Below are positions 6,110 to 14,050 of a stretch of DNA of 15,203 nucleotides, one piece after another (the stretch's first letter is position 1; every line of letters starts with the position of its first letter). The notes under the pieces were generated by a model. The model saw only the letters and a list, made by a program, of their open reading frames with translations. It had not been told where the DNA came from and made no database searches. The stretch is from positions 1 to 15,203 of the forward strand of contig WQWP01000054.1 of assembly GCA_009787485.1 (NCBI GenBank). Reading direction: 5' to 3'. Position numbers and translations under genes: made by a program. Source of the DNA: Lentimicrobiaceae bacterium. Lineage in GTDB: Bacteria; Bacteroidota; Bacteroidia; Bacteroidales; WCHB1-69.

Positions 6110-6694
6110 TCAAAAAATAATTTTCACTGTTAAAAACAAAATCTTAAAATACTCCTTCACCGATTGATTCACAATAAATAGAAGATTTAACTGCAGTTTT
6201 TCCGGCATAATCTTTTCCACATATTGTTTTTCAGGATTTTCGGATTGTGCTAAAATGTTGTTTTCGTTTTTGTATGCAATTGAAGCATAATCGGTAATGC
6301 CCGGCCGCACATTTAAAACACGCTTTTGTTCATCATTATACAAATCAACATATTTGCGCACTTCCGGTCGTGGGCCTACTAAGCTCATGTCGCCTTTCAG
6401 CACGTTCCAAAGCTGCGGCAGTTCGTCGAGTTTGTATTGTCGTAAAAAATGACCCACTTTATTAATACGCTCATCTCTTGTGCCTACGGTGAGCAAGTTT
6501 TTTTTATCAGCCCCTTTGTGCATCGTGCGAAATTTAAAAAGGGTAAACTCCTTACCAAACTGCCCCACGCGCTTTTGCGCATAAAAAACACCCCCACGGG
6601 AGGTAAAAACAATGCACAATGCTGTGATTATGAAAAACGGGGTTAGGAGGATTAAGCCTAAAAGTGAGAGTATTATATCGAAAAAACGGATCAT
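6110..6694 (-). CDS. Initiating sugar (undecaprenyl-phosphate) transferase
   Basis: A 194-residue bacterial sugar transferase of the short, PglC-like type. These enzymes move a sugar phosphate from a nucleotide sugar onto undecaprenyl phosphate, starting a surface glycan or O-antigen unit. An N-terminal membrane hairpin or segment is at about 5-30. The catalytic region has KRVGQFGKEFTLFKFRTM (41-58), the Asp90-Glu91 pair in LDELPQLWNVLKGDMSLVGP and RPGITDYASIA (130-140). All expected motifs are present. It follows fabD by 33 bp on the same strand and has no TAnnTTTG element of its own, so co-transcription with fabD is likely. No other glycan genes lie nearby, so the glycan is unknown. Confidence 0.93.
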   Translation of the reverse strand: MIRFFDIILSLLGLILLTPFFIITALCIVFTSRGGVFYAQKRVGQFGKEFTLFKFRTMHKGADKKNLLTVGTRDERINKVGHFLRQYKLDELPQLWNVLKGDMSLVGPRPEVRKYVDLYNDEQKRVLNVRPGITDYASIAYKNENNILAQSENPEKQYVEKIMPEKLQLNLLFIVNQSVKEYFKILFLTVKIIF

Positions 6695-6727
6695 GTAGAT
6701 TTTTTATTTAATGTTTGATAGCACCTC

Positions 6728-7606
6728 TTATCTCACACCTCTTACCTCAACCCCTGCCTCAATTTTCTTAATTAGCCCTTGCAAAACCTCCCCCGGTCCA
6801 AACTCTATAAACTGCGTAGCGCCGTTTTCTACCATGTTTTGAATAGTTTTCGTCCACAAAACGGGAGCAGTAAGTTGCAGTATCAGGTTTTTTTTGATCA
6901 CCTCCGGATCGGTTTCCGGTTGTGCGGTATAGTTTTGATAAACAGGGCATATTGGGGTTTTGAAGTTGGTTTTTTCAATCGCTTGCGCCAGTTCTTCCTG
7001 TGCCGGCAACATGAGCGGCGAGTGGAATGCGCCTCCTACATTGAGCAAAAGCACCCGTTTGGCGCCTGCGGCTTTGAGCGCTTCGCCGGCAAGTTCCAAG
7101 CCTTTGAAAGTGCCGGAAATAGCCAGCTGCCCCGGGCAATTATAGTTGGCTGGCGCCACTACTTCATCAATCGTTTCGCAGATTACTTTTACCTGATCGT
7201 CGTCCATGCCCATTACAACTGCCATGCCGGAAGGGTTTAGCACACAAGCTTTTTGCATGGCGTTGGCGCGTTGGGATACCAAACGCAAACCATCTTCAAA
7301 CGATAGGGCAGAAGCGGCAACCAACGCGCTAAACTCGCCTAAGGAGTGACCGGCAACCATGTTGGGAATCACGCCTTCATTGAGCATTTTACACGCAATA
7401 ACGGAGTGTAGGAAAATAGCGGGCTGCGTAATGTGCGTTTCTTTCAAATCGGCATCGGCGCCGAAAAACATTTTGTTGGTGATAGAAAAACCCAATATTT
7501 CGTTTGCTTGTTCAAACATAGTTCGGGCTTCCTGATGGTTGTCGTACAAGTCTTTGCCCATTCCTGTGAATTGGGCGCCTTGTCCGGGAAATACAAAAGT
7601 TGTCAT
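6728..7606 (-). CDS. fabD: Malonyl-CoA:ACP transacylase
   Basis: A 292-residue cytoplasmic enzyme that loads malonyl groups from CoA onto acyl carrier protein for fatty-acid elongation. The N-terminal PGQGAQ (oxyanion-hole Gln), the nucleophile Ser88 in GHSLGE, Arg113 (SQRANAMQ) and catalytic His195 (GGAFHSPLM) are all in place. The C-terminal FIEFGPGEVLQGLIKKI is also typical, and the length is normal for FabD. The ATG at 7606 starts MTTFVFPGQGAQ, and a promoter element lies 26-33 bases upstream. A sugar transferase gene follows at 33 bp. No acyl-carrier or ketosynthase genes are adjacent, so it is not in a classical fab cluster here. Confidence 0.97.
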   Translation of the reverse strand: MTTFVFPGQGAQFTGMGKDLYDNHQEARTMFEQANEILGFSITNKMFFGADADLKETHITQPAIFLHSVIACKMLNEGVIPNMVAGHSLGEFSALVAASALSFEDGLRLVSQRANAMQKACVLNPSGMAVVMGMDDDQVKVICETIDEVVAPANYNCPGQLAISGTFKGLELAGEALKAAGAKRVLLLNVGGAFHSPLMLPAQEELAQAIEKTNFKTPICPVYQNYTAQPETDPEVIKKNLILQLTAPVLWTKTIQNMVENGATQFIEFGPGEVLQGLIKKIEAGVEVRGVR

Positions 7607-7631
7607 GGTTTTTTGGGGTTAAAATTTGCGG

Positions 7632-7639
7632 CAAATATA
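7632..7639 (-). promoter_or_regulatory. Promoter -7 element for fabD
   Basis: On the minus strand TATATTTG, followed by C, matches TAnnTTTG exactly. It lies 25 bases before the fabD ATG, giving a short A-rich leader. The -33 position falls in a repeat region without a clear TTTG. Confidence 0.6.
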
Positions 7640-7653
7640 AAGATTCTCTGTGA

Positions 7654-7729
7654 ATTTCTGTGTTATCTGTATCTCTGTGCTGGATTTTTTTCAACACAGA
7701 GACACGGAGAACACAAAGAACACAGAAAT
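7654..7729. repeat. Interrupted inverted repeat of ACAGAG-type units
   Basis: ATTTCTGTGTT (7654-7664) pairs perfectly with AACACAGAAAT (7719-7729), and TCTCTGTG (7672-7679) pairs with CACAGAGA (7695-7702). The unpaired bases between the stems differ in length, and a T-rich loop sits at about 7684-7691. The structure fills the space between the ABC permease stop (7731) and the fabD promoter. It may act as a transcription boundary or be a dispersed intergenic repeat. Confidence 0.6.
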
Positions 7730-7730
7730 G

Positions 7731-8951
7731 TTATACCTCAAACCGTAGCGCATCCACCGGCGATATCCGTTTTGAAATGAAGTAAGCCGGTATAAGTAAG
7801 GCAAGCAAACACGCCGCAAAAACCAGCAAATTAATCCACAAAAGCATCAATAAATTAATCACAATAGGAATGTAAGAAACATAATAAGTAGCAGGATTTA
7901 AAGGGATGACATGAAACGTCATTTGTAAAATACTTATTCCAAGCCCGATAATATTTCCCCAGAGCAGCCCGCGCAGGATAAGACGGGAAGCAATAATCAT
8001 AAAGAGTTTCACAATTTGTTGATGGCTTAACCCCATCGTTTTTAAAATGCCGATATTTTTTGTTTGCTCTAAAACGATGATGAAGAACGTGGAGATCATC
8101 GTAATGATGCAAATAAAAATAGTGATAATCAATAAAACGAGCACGTTAGTGTCGGAGAGCGCCAACCACTCGAAAATACCCGGGTAGAGTTGCTTGATGG
8201 TTTCTGCTTTCAAATGGTAAGGAATGTCGTGGTGCACTTGTTGCCAAACCACGTTTAATTGGTTGTAATCGTGAATTAAAATTTCGATGCCGCTAACTTG
8301 TGAGGGCTCCCAGTCGTTGAGTTTTTGCACATGTCGCAAGTCGGTCAAAACAAAGCGCGTATCTACTTCGGGCAGTCCGGTTTCGTAAATGCCTCCTATC
8401 GTAAAATTGCGTTGTCGTGGAGGTTCCTGCACAAAATAGGCGCCCACTTTGTCGCCCACCTGCAGTTGCAGTTTTGAAGCTAAGGTTTGAGAAATAAGTA
8501 TGTGATTGCCCACAGCATCGTGTTGAAAAACCAATGGTTCGCCGGCAATAATGTGCGAGCGGAACAACTCCCATGAAAAAGTGGAATCAATACCTTTTAA
8601 TACAATGCCTTCTACCTGATCTTGCGTTTTCAAAATCCCTACTTTCGTGGCATAAAACTGCATGTTTTTTATCTGCGGATTTTTCGACAGCTCATATATA
8701 AATGTTTGGTCTCTATCGAAAGGCAGTAAGTCGAAAGAATAATTTTGCTCGATGCTCGAAATTCTGATATGGGCGCCCAAACTGACGATTTTGTCGCGGA
8801 TCACCTCTTTGTAACCGGCGGTAATAAAAAGCGCTAAAAGCATGAGCGTTACCCCTAAGGCAACTCCGGCAATGGTAATTTTGACGATAGGCTTTGAGTA
8901 GTTGCTTTGCTCGGATTTTAGGAGGGCTTTGGAAAGAGCGAAGAGGTTCAT
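7731..8951 (-). CDS. ABC transporter permease, FtsX/LolC-E/MacB type
   Basis: A 406-residue inner-membrane permease. The topology is one N-terminal membrane helix (about 22-45), a periplasmic MacB-type core domain of roughly 220 residues, then three C-terminal helices (about 270-295, 316-345, 362-393), ending in the conserved SPVDALRFEV. The phrase EQTKNIGILKTMGLSHQQI (about 295-313) is the FtsX-family coupling region that contacts the ATPase. Members release lipoproteins (LolC/E), export substrates (MacB) or regulate the cell wall (FtsX); LolC/E-like is the best guess by length and order. The ATG at 8951 is preferred; a longer frame uses TTG at 8966. No ATPase gene is adjacent, so its partner must be encoded elsewhere. 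Confidence 0.9.
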   Translation of the reverse strand: MNLFALSKALLKSEQSNYSKPIVKITIAGVALGVTLMLLALFITAGYKEVIRDKIVSLGAHIRISSIEQNYSFDLLPFDRDQTFIYELSKNPQIKNMQFYATKVGILKTQDQVEGIVLKGIDSTFSWELFRSHIIAGEPLVFQHDAVGNHILISQTLASKLQLQVGDKVGAYFVQEPPRQRNFTIGGIYETGLPEVDTRFVLTDLRHVQKLNDWEPSQVSGIEILIHDYNQLNVVWQQVHHDIPYHLKAETIKQLYPGIFEWLALSDTNVLVLLIITIFICIITMISTFFIIVLEQTKNIGILKTMGLSHQQIVKLFMIIASRLILRGLLWGNIIGLGISILQMTFHVIPLNPATYYVSYIPIVINLLMLLWINLLVFAACLLALLIPAYFISKRISPVDALRFEV

Positions 8952-9012
8952 CTTTTTTTTTTGCAAAATAAAGATAATCTTACGAAAATCACAGTTCAGA
9001 CATTAAAAATTG

Positions 9013-9020
9013 TATTTTTG
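9013..9020 (+). promoter_or_regulatory. Promoter -7 element for the small TA-like operon (and cinA)
   Basis: TATTTTTG, followed by C, matches TAnnTTTG exactly and lies 24 bases before the ATG at 9045. The leader between them is A-rich, as is usual in this phylum. It sits in the divergent gap after the ABC permease start. Confidence 0.65.
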
Positions 9021-9044
9021 CAGCATTAAAATAAAAATGGTTTT

Positions 9045-9254
9045 ATGATACACACGATTCATTTAGATGATAAGTACGTTAATATCAAATATTTATTAGA
9101 AGAAATACGTCGCCAGGAGCAAGGCGTTCTTTTTGAGCAGCCAATGGTTGCTAACAAGGCTGTACAGGAAGAATACATGACAAGCAAAGAATTTTGGGAA
9201 GAGGCTGATAAACGCATTACTAAAGTTTGCAAGCAATATGGTGTTTTACAATAA
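9045..9254 (+). CDS. Small protein, probable antitoxin of a TA-like pair
   Basis: A 69-residue, acidic-to-neutral soluble protein. It starts MIHTIHLDDKYVNIKYLLEE and ends with a helix MTSKEFWEEADKRITKVCKQ. I do not recognise a named domain. The layout, a short structured N-terminus with an EYMTSKEF-type helix behind it, resembles small Bacteroidota proteins encoded before ParE/RelE-like proteins. It overlaps the next gene by 17 bp, which indicates coupled translation. A promoter element lies 24 bases upstream. Another ATG at 9037 is out of frame. The antitoxin role is inferred only from size, order and partner. Confidence 0.7.
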   Translation: MIHTIHLDDKYVNIKYLLEEIRRQEQGVLFEQPMVANKAVQEEYMTSKEFWEEADKRITKVCKQYGVLQ

Positions 9255-9561
9255 ATCTGCATTAGACGATATTGAACAAATATTTATCGGATTGTTGGAG
9301 TGGCAGACAAAAGACAACCAGCAATTGCGTATGACATACGATGAGGTTTGGAACTATCGAGACAGCCTTTTTCACATTGGAAATACTTTAGATATTTTAC
9401 CATACCATGCCAAAGCACAATATGAAATGCACAAACAGTTTGGCAAATATGCATATCGTTACAACAAAAACCAAAGGACACAATGGTATTTTATTTATGA
9501 TAGAATAGGAGAAGATATATTTATCAATAAAATAATTAACAACTATATGACCATTCTTTGA
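9238..9561 (+). CDS. Probable ParE/RelE-like toxin
   Basis: A 107-residue protein. It starts MVFYNKSALDDIEQIF, as in ParE/RelE folds (beta strand, then helix with Ala-Asp-Asp-Ile). It ends in a beta-rich core: FGKYAYRYNKNQRTQWYFIY, then DRIGEDIFINKIINNYMTIL. The pattern of basic and aromatic residues in strands followed by a terminal strand and short helix is what one sees in ParE/RelE toxins, with about 40 extra residues between the two parts. The start overlaps the upstream small gene by 17 bp. The stop is 8 bp before the cinA ATG. This is a structural inference from pattern and context; I cannot identify the target (gyrase or mRNA). Confidence 0.65.
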   Translation: MVFYNKSALDDIEQIFIGLLEWQTKDNQQLRMTYDEVWNYRDSLFHIGNTLDILPYHAKAQYEMHKQFGKYAYRYNKNQRTQWYFIYDRIGEDIFINKIINNYMTIL

Positions 9562-9569
9562 TAATTCGT

Positions 9570-10811
9570 ATGCACATCATCAACATCGGAAACGAGCTCC
9601 TTTTTGGGAAAACCATCAACACCAATGCGGCTTTTATTGCGGAAAGAATGACCGAAGCCGGCATTGAAGTGAAAAAATTAACCGTGATTGCGGACGATCC
9701 CGATACTATTTTTCAGACGATTACGGAGGCTTTTAAAGAAACCGATTGGGTAATTACCACCGGCGGGCTCGGTCCCACCAAAGATGATATGACCAAGAAT
9801 GTTATTGCCCAATATTTTGATGTGGGATTTGAAGTGCATCAACCTACGTTGGAAACGGTCATTAAAATGTTTGCAGATAGAGGATTGGAAGCGAGCGAAA
9901 TCAACAGAAAGCAGGCGGAAATACCGGTGGGCGCCATCGTGCTGCCCAATAAAAACGGCACAGCACCCGGACTTTGGATGGAGAAAGAGGGAAAAACCTT
10001 AATCGCCCTGCAAGGCGTGCCTTTTGAAATGCAAGCCATTTTGATGGAATCGGTGGTTCCTTTACTCAAACAAAAATATGTAGGGGCGCATGCTGTGGTG
10101 CATAAAAATGTTCTTACCTGCGGAACAGGGGAGAGCGCATTGGCACAACTCATTGAAAAATGGGAGGATACGTTGCCAAGAAACATCACGTTAGCTTATC
10201 TGCCATCGCCCGGGCAAGTGTTGCTGCGCCTTACTGCACGCGCCGACAGTGAGGAAGAAGCCATGCAAACTTTAGAAGCACAGTTACCCTCTTTAATAGA
10301 TCTTATCCACCCGTATCTCATTTCTACAGAGGGTGAAACCTTGGTGGAGGAGGTTTCAAAATTATTAAAAAAAAATAGAAAAAAACTTGCCGTAGCTGAA
10401 AGTTGCACCGGTGGATATATCTCGCATCTCATTACGCTGTTACCCGGGAGTTCTCAGTTTTTTGAAGGCGCTATCGTTTCTTATTCTAATGAAGTAAAGC
10501 GAGATATACTGAATGTGCGGGAGACCAACCTGAAAAAGCACGGCGCCGTGAGCGAGTTTACAGTGAACGACATGGCAATTAACACCATGAGCCTGTTTGA
10601 AACCGATTACGCCATTGCTGTTTCGGGGATTGCAGGACCCGGCGGCGGCACCACAGAAAAACCAATAGGTTTGGTATGGGTTGCCGTAGCCACGCCGACC
10701 CGAGTGGTTGCTCAAAAATTTCTCTTCGGCAAAAACGGCGGCAGGGAAGTGATTATTAAACGTGCCGCCATGGCAGCGTTGAACATGTTACGAATAGAAT
10801 TGCAAGAATAA
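9570..10811 (+). CDS. cinA: CinA family protein (MoCF domain plus NMN deamidase domain)
   Basis: A 413-residue two-domain protein. The N-terminal MoCF-like domain starts HIINIGNELLFGKTINTN and has TGGLGPTKDDMTK (about 65-77). The C-terminal CinA/PncC domain has LAVAESCTGGYISHL with the catalytic Ser278, GAIVSYSNEVKRDIL (about 300-314) and AVSGIAGPGGGTTEKPIGLV. The family hydrolyses nicotinamide mononucleotide in the pyridine-nucleotide cycle, and the N-domain has ADP-ribose pyrophosphatase activity in some members. The ATG at 9570 is chosen; the longer frame begins with TTG at 9558, inside the upstream gene. It lies 8 bp after the toxin-like gene and appears to share its promoter. The length is normal. 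Confidence 0.96.
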   Translation: MHIINIGNELLFGKTINTNAAFIAERMTEAGIEVKKLTVIADDPDTIFQTITEAFKETDWVITTGGLGPTKDDMTKNVIAQYFDVGFEVHQPTLETVIKMFADRGLEASEINRKQAEIPVGAIVLPNKNGTAPGLWMEKEGKTLIALQGVPFEMQAILMESVVPLLKQKYVGAHAVVHKNVLTCGTGESALAQLIEKWEDTLPRNITLAYLPSPGQVLLRLTARADSEEEAMQTLEAQLPSLIDLIHPYLISTEGETLVEEVSKLLKKNRKKLAVAESCTGGYISHLITLLPGSSQFFEGAIVSYSNEVKRDILNVRETNLKKHGAVSEFTVNDMAINTMSLFETDYAIAVSGIAGPGGGTTEKPIGLVWVAVATPTRVVAQKFLFGKNGGREVIIKRAAMAALNMLRIELQE

Positions 10812-10814
10812 ACC

Positions 10815-10844
10815 TGTAAAGACGTTGCGCGCAATGTCTCTACA
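10815..10844. terminator. Palindrome between convergent cinA and TonB receptor genes (candidate bidirectional terminator)
   Basis: A 30-bp near-perfect palindrome centred on TTGCGCGCAA, with 13 of 15 Watson-Crick pairs plus one G-T and one A-C. It fills the 35-bp gap between the stop codons of two convergent genes. GACGTTGC-type palindromes of this kind occur as dispersed repeats in several bacterial phyla. Only short T runs follow, so termination strength is uncertain. Confidence 0.55.
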
Positions 10845-10846
10845 AA

Positions 10847-13354
10847 TTAAAATTCCACAGCCAATTTCAAATTAATCAGTCGCGGCGTTAAATAATTAGG
10901 CACCGCCCAATGTTGGTTTTTAATATCTTTAATCCACATATAAGAGGAAACATTGTAGTTGCCCAGCAAATTAAACACTTCAAAATAGACCCCTGCATTT
11001 TTGATGGCGCGCACAAACTTGCTTTTGTTCTTAAACCGGTCTCTGCTTTGTTCAAAGAAAATGTACGAAAAGCCGATGTCCACACGAAAATAATCTTTCA
11101 TTGGGTGTGTATTTTCTTTGGTGCGCACAAATTCAGGATTCCAAAACGGAAGTCCTGTGGAATACACAAAGTTTAAACTTACGCGCAACTGGCGCAGGCC
11201 GGGAAAATGGTCCTGAAAGAAAAGATTCACCGCAAAACGCTGATCTGTGGGGCGCCTTTTGTAGGTATGATTTTCCCATTCCCCATCATCATTCAGGAAA
11301 GGATCTTTAAATTTGTCCATCGTGCCCATCACCGAAACAGCGAGCCACGATTCCAATCCTTCAATCAATTCGCCGCTGAAACGCGCATCAAATCCGGTGG
11401 CAAAGCCTTTGGCATCATTCTTTCCACTGTAAACAATCTGAATATTATCTAAATAATAAGAGATCAAATTGTCTAAGTATTTGTAATACCCTTCCATAGA
11501 AAGTTTAAACGGGCGGTTCCACATCTTAAAATTATATTCACTTGCTAAAATCACCTGATACGAGAACTGTGATTTTATATCGGGATTCAGTTCGCCCTCT
11601 CTGTTTCTCAACTCTCTGTAAAAAGGGGCTTGGTAGTAAACGCCTGTTTTTAGCCAAAATAGCCAGTCTTTTTTCCAACGCGGTTTGTAAAGTAATGCAA
11701 CGCGCGGAGAAACGTCTAAATTATTGTTATACGACCAATAATGAAACCGCACGCCGGTGTTTAACGTAAAGCGCGGATCCATATCGCGGTCTATTTTCCA
11801 AATGTTTTGCACAAATCCGGTCATACGAATCGTATTTAACTCTTTGGAACTGTTTAAAAAGTTAAACGCCCCAAATTCCAATATGCGCGAAGGATCATCG
11901 AATGGCACGCCGATGGAATCGTTGGGAATTACTCCAATGTGCGGCAACGTAAATCCGGCCGAATCGCTTAAATGCCATTGATACAGCCGGTCTCTGATCC
12001 ATTCGTTTTGAACCTTAACGCTCCATGATAACGTGTTTCGTTTGGGCAGTTGGTGGTCGCCGCGAATATCGGCAGCCGAAACTAAAAACTTGATGTGGTT
12101 TCTGGCGTGATCCATAATTGTTCCTACGGCAAGCAAAGAGATCTCATTTACATCTTTTTCTCCCATATCAATCTCTGCTTCGTGCAGCCAATATTCACTT
12201 TGAATATCAAATGTTTCGCTCTCTTTTGCATAATAGGATGAAAGAATTAACCGGAGCTGGTTTTTTATATTGGGGCGATATTTGAAAGTGAGTCCTCCTA
12301 AATAATTTTCATATTTATCTACCTCCTGACCTTCGAAATAAATTCTAAGTTTCCTTGGATTAATTCCTCCGGAGACAGAGGTGCGATCGGAAGGAATGAA
12401 AATGAATTTATTAATGGAAAAATTTCCCAGCAGTTCAATTTCAAATTTATCGGAAATATTCCATCCCAGCAGCATTTGCGCATCAAAAAAGTTGGGTTTG
12501 TAATCTCCTTTTGTTTCCATTGCGCCCAGCAGGTAGCCGTTGTTTTTGTATCTCACGCCCACCAAATAGCTGAACACATCGCGGTTTTTTTGTTTGTTGC
12601 GCGCTGTGCCTTCTATGTGGGCAGAAGCGCCCAAAAAGCCCACCATGAGCGAGCCGCCGAGTTGCTTGGGTTTTTTGTACTCCACGTCCATTACAGAGGA
12701 CATTTTAACGCCGTATTGGGCAGGAAAACCGCCGGCAGAAAATTTTACCGCGTGGGTAAGATCAAGATTTACAAAACTTAATCCTTCCTGCGTGCCGTTG
12801 CGCACTAAAAAAGGACGGTATATTTGGATGTCGTTTACAAAGATCAGATTTTCATCGTAATTTCCGCCGCGCACATTATACTGCGAGCTTAATTCATTGA
12901 CAGAGGAGACGCCGGGAAGCATTTTAATGAGGCTTTCCGCGCCGCCGGTGGGCGAAGGCATTTTAAACGTTAGTCTCGGATCCACACGTGTATAACCATC
13001 TCTAAATGTGGTGGAAACATCCACTTCTGCTAATTGGGAGCCGGTAGTCGTAAGTTCTATATCCAACTTTATGCGCTCTCTCGGCGCTCCTTTCACGAGC
13101 ATGATGGTGTCGTGATAAGAAATGTGCCTGAAATAAAGCTGCACCTCAGTGTTGGCGGGGATAGTAATTTGGTATTTTCCGTCTTCTGCAGAAATGGCGG
13201 TGTTATCAACTTGGGGAGACATTACCCGCACGTTTTCCACGGGGTTGTATTGCGCATCGCGTATCGTTCCGTACACGGTAACTGTGTTTTGTGCGCTTAA
13301 TACGGAGGTTATGAAAATGGATAAGGACAGGAAAAGAATGCGCCGTAGATTCAC
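10847..13354 (-). CDS. TonB-dependent outer-membrane receptor
   Basis: An 835-residue protein that would import a ligand across the outer membrane using TonB energy. The signal peptide is MNLRRILFLSLSIFITSVLS, with cleavage near Ala21. A carboxypeptidase-regulatory-like domain (about 24-105: VTVYGTIRDAQYNPVENVRV, then SAEDGKYQITIPA) follows. The plug (about 130-230) has GGAESLIKMLPGVSSVNELS, then QYNVRGGNYDENLIFVNDIQ. The rest is a beta barrel ending NLKLAVEF with a C-terminal Phe. The start is GTG at 13354, since no in-frame ATG lies near upstream and it gives a clean signal peptide. No SusD-like partner is adjacent, so this is not a classical SusCD pair; the ligand is unknown. It is convergent with cinA. 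Confidence 0.94.
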   Translation of the reverse strand: MNLRRILFLSLSIFITSVLSAQNTVTVYGTIRDAQYNPVENVRVMSPQVDNTAISAEDGKYQITIPANTEVQLYFRHISYHDTIMLVKGAPRERIKLDIELTTTGSQLAEVDVSTTFRDGYTRVDPRLTFKMPSPTGGAESLIKMLPGVSSVNELSSQYNVRGGNYDENLIFVNDIQIYRPFLVRNGTQEGLSFVNLDLTHAVKFSAGGFPAQYGVKMSSVMDVEYKKPKQLGGSLMVGFLGASAHIEGTARNKQKNRDVFSYLVGVRYKNNGYLLGAMETKGDYKPNFFDAQMLLGWNISDKFEIELLGNFSINKFIFIPSDRTSVSGGINPRKLRIYFEGQEVDKYENYLGGLTFKYRPNIKNQLRLILSSYYAKESETFDIQSEYWLHEAEIDMGEKDVNEISLLAVGTIMDHARNHIKFLVSAADIRGDHQLPKRNTLSWSVKVQNEWIRDRLYQWHLSDSAGFTLPHIGVIPNDSIGVPFDDPSRILEFGAFNFLNSSKELNTIRMTGFVQNIWKIDRDMDPRFTLNTGVRFHYWSYNNNLDVSPRVALLYKPRWKKDWLFWLKTGVYYQAPFYRELRNREGELNPDIKSQFSYQVILASEYNFKMWNRPFKLSMEGYYKYLDNLISYYLDNIQIVYSGKNDAKGFATGFDARFSGELIEGLESWLAVSVMGTMDKFKDPFLNDDGEWENHTYKRRPTDQRFAVNLFFQDHFPGLRQLRVSLNFVYSTGLPFWNPEFVRTKENTHPMKDYFRVDIGFSYIFFEQSRDRFKNKSKFVRAIKNAGVYFEVFNLLGNYNVSSYMWIKDIKNQHWAVPNYLTPRLINLKLAVEF

Positions 13355-13436
13355 CGGAAAATTTATAGATACATAATACGAAACAATTCCGTTTTTATTG
13401 TATTGTATTATACAACATAGGGTGGAGTTTTAACTA

Positions 13437-13949
13437 CTACACCACAATCAAGCTCTCTGTATGAAAATCCGCAATTTGCGCTTTGCCGTTTAAAAACGAA
13501 AGTTCCATCAAAAAGAGAAAATCAATCTTTTCAGGGTTAAAATGTTGCATCAATCTTGCGGCGGCGGCGGCGGTGCCTCCGGTGGCTAAAATATCATCGA
13601 AAACCAAAATACGTTGGTGCGGTTTTACGGCATCTTGATGCACCTCAATGGTTTCCTGACCGTATTCCAGATTGTACTGTTCGGCAAATGTTTTATACGG
13701 CAGCTTTCCCTTTTTGCGAAGCGGCACAAAGGGAATATTCAAAGCTAATGCCAAAGCGGGAGAAAAGAAGTAGCCCCGTGCTTCCAATGCCACAATGACA
13801 TCGGGTTGCAGCGCGCGCGCCCTTTCTAACAACGCCTGAAAAAGTTCTTGAAAAGATTCGACATCATTTAATACAGTAGTAATGTCAAAAAATTTGATCC
13901 CCGGTTTTGGAAAATCTTCAACGATCCTGATTTTGGAAATATCAAACAT
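13437..13949 (-). CDS. apt: Adenine phosphoribosyltransferase
   Basis: A 170-residue cytoplasmic purine-salvage enzyme converting adenine and PRPP to AMP. It has the N-terminal EDFPKPGIKFFDITTVL (11-27), ARGYFFSPALA (57-67), the flexible loop RKKGKLP (78-84), the YGQETIEVH block (96-104) and the PRPP-binding motif ILVFDDILATGGT (114-126) with Asp118/Asp119. The length is typical of bacterial Apt. It lies 82 bp upstream of the receptor gene on the same strand and is divergent from aroB. The 101-bp divergent gap has no exact TAnnTTTG element on either strand. Confidence 0.97.
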   Translation of the reverse strand: MFDISKIRIVEDFPKPGIKFFDITTVLNDVESFQELFQALLERARALQPDVIVALEARGYFFSPALALALNIPFVPLRKKGKLPYKTFAEQYNLEYGQETIEVHQDAVKPHQRILVFDDILATGGTAAAAARLMQHFNPEKIDFLFLMELSFLNGKAQIADFHTESLIVV

Positions 13950-14050
13950 AAAAAAGCTGTTTAAAATTTTTCTACAAAGAAAGCATTTTTTTAGGTTAAA
14001 AATGCGTAATTTGTGTTTTATAACGTTTTTGAAACATTTTTTAATCGAAT

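Noticed and set aside
5940..6167. 75-residue open frame as a real gene
   Set aside because: The first 34 residues are a transposase N-terminus. The remainder is Lys-rich low-complexity flank overlapping the sugar transferase terminator and 3' end.
6779..7240. 153-residue plus-strand frame antisense to fabD
   Set aside because: It is a shadow of the conserved fabD frame, with His/Arg/Phe-rich nonsense composition.
7654..7729. Short repeats as a CRISPR array
   Set aside because: The units are 6-10 bases, irregular, and arranged as an inverted repeat without spacers of constant length.
10196..10715. Minus-strand frames antisense to cinA
   Set aside because: The cinA frame carries all family motifs, and the antisense products have no recognisable pattern.
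12476..13376. Several plus-strand frames antisense to the TonB receptor
   Set aside because: They are shadows of the long receptor frame, with no promoter or family signature.
13954..14050. Divergent promoters between apt and aroB
   Set aside because: I found only near matches to TAnnTTTG (for example TAATTTG with the wrong spacing). Promoters must exist, but I cannot place them.
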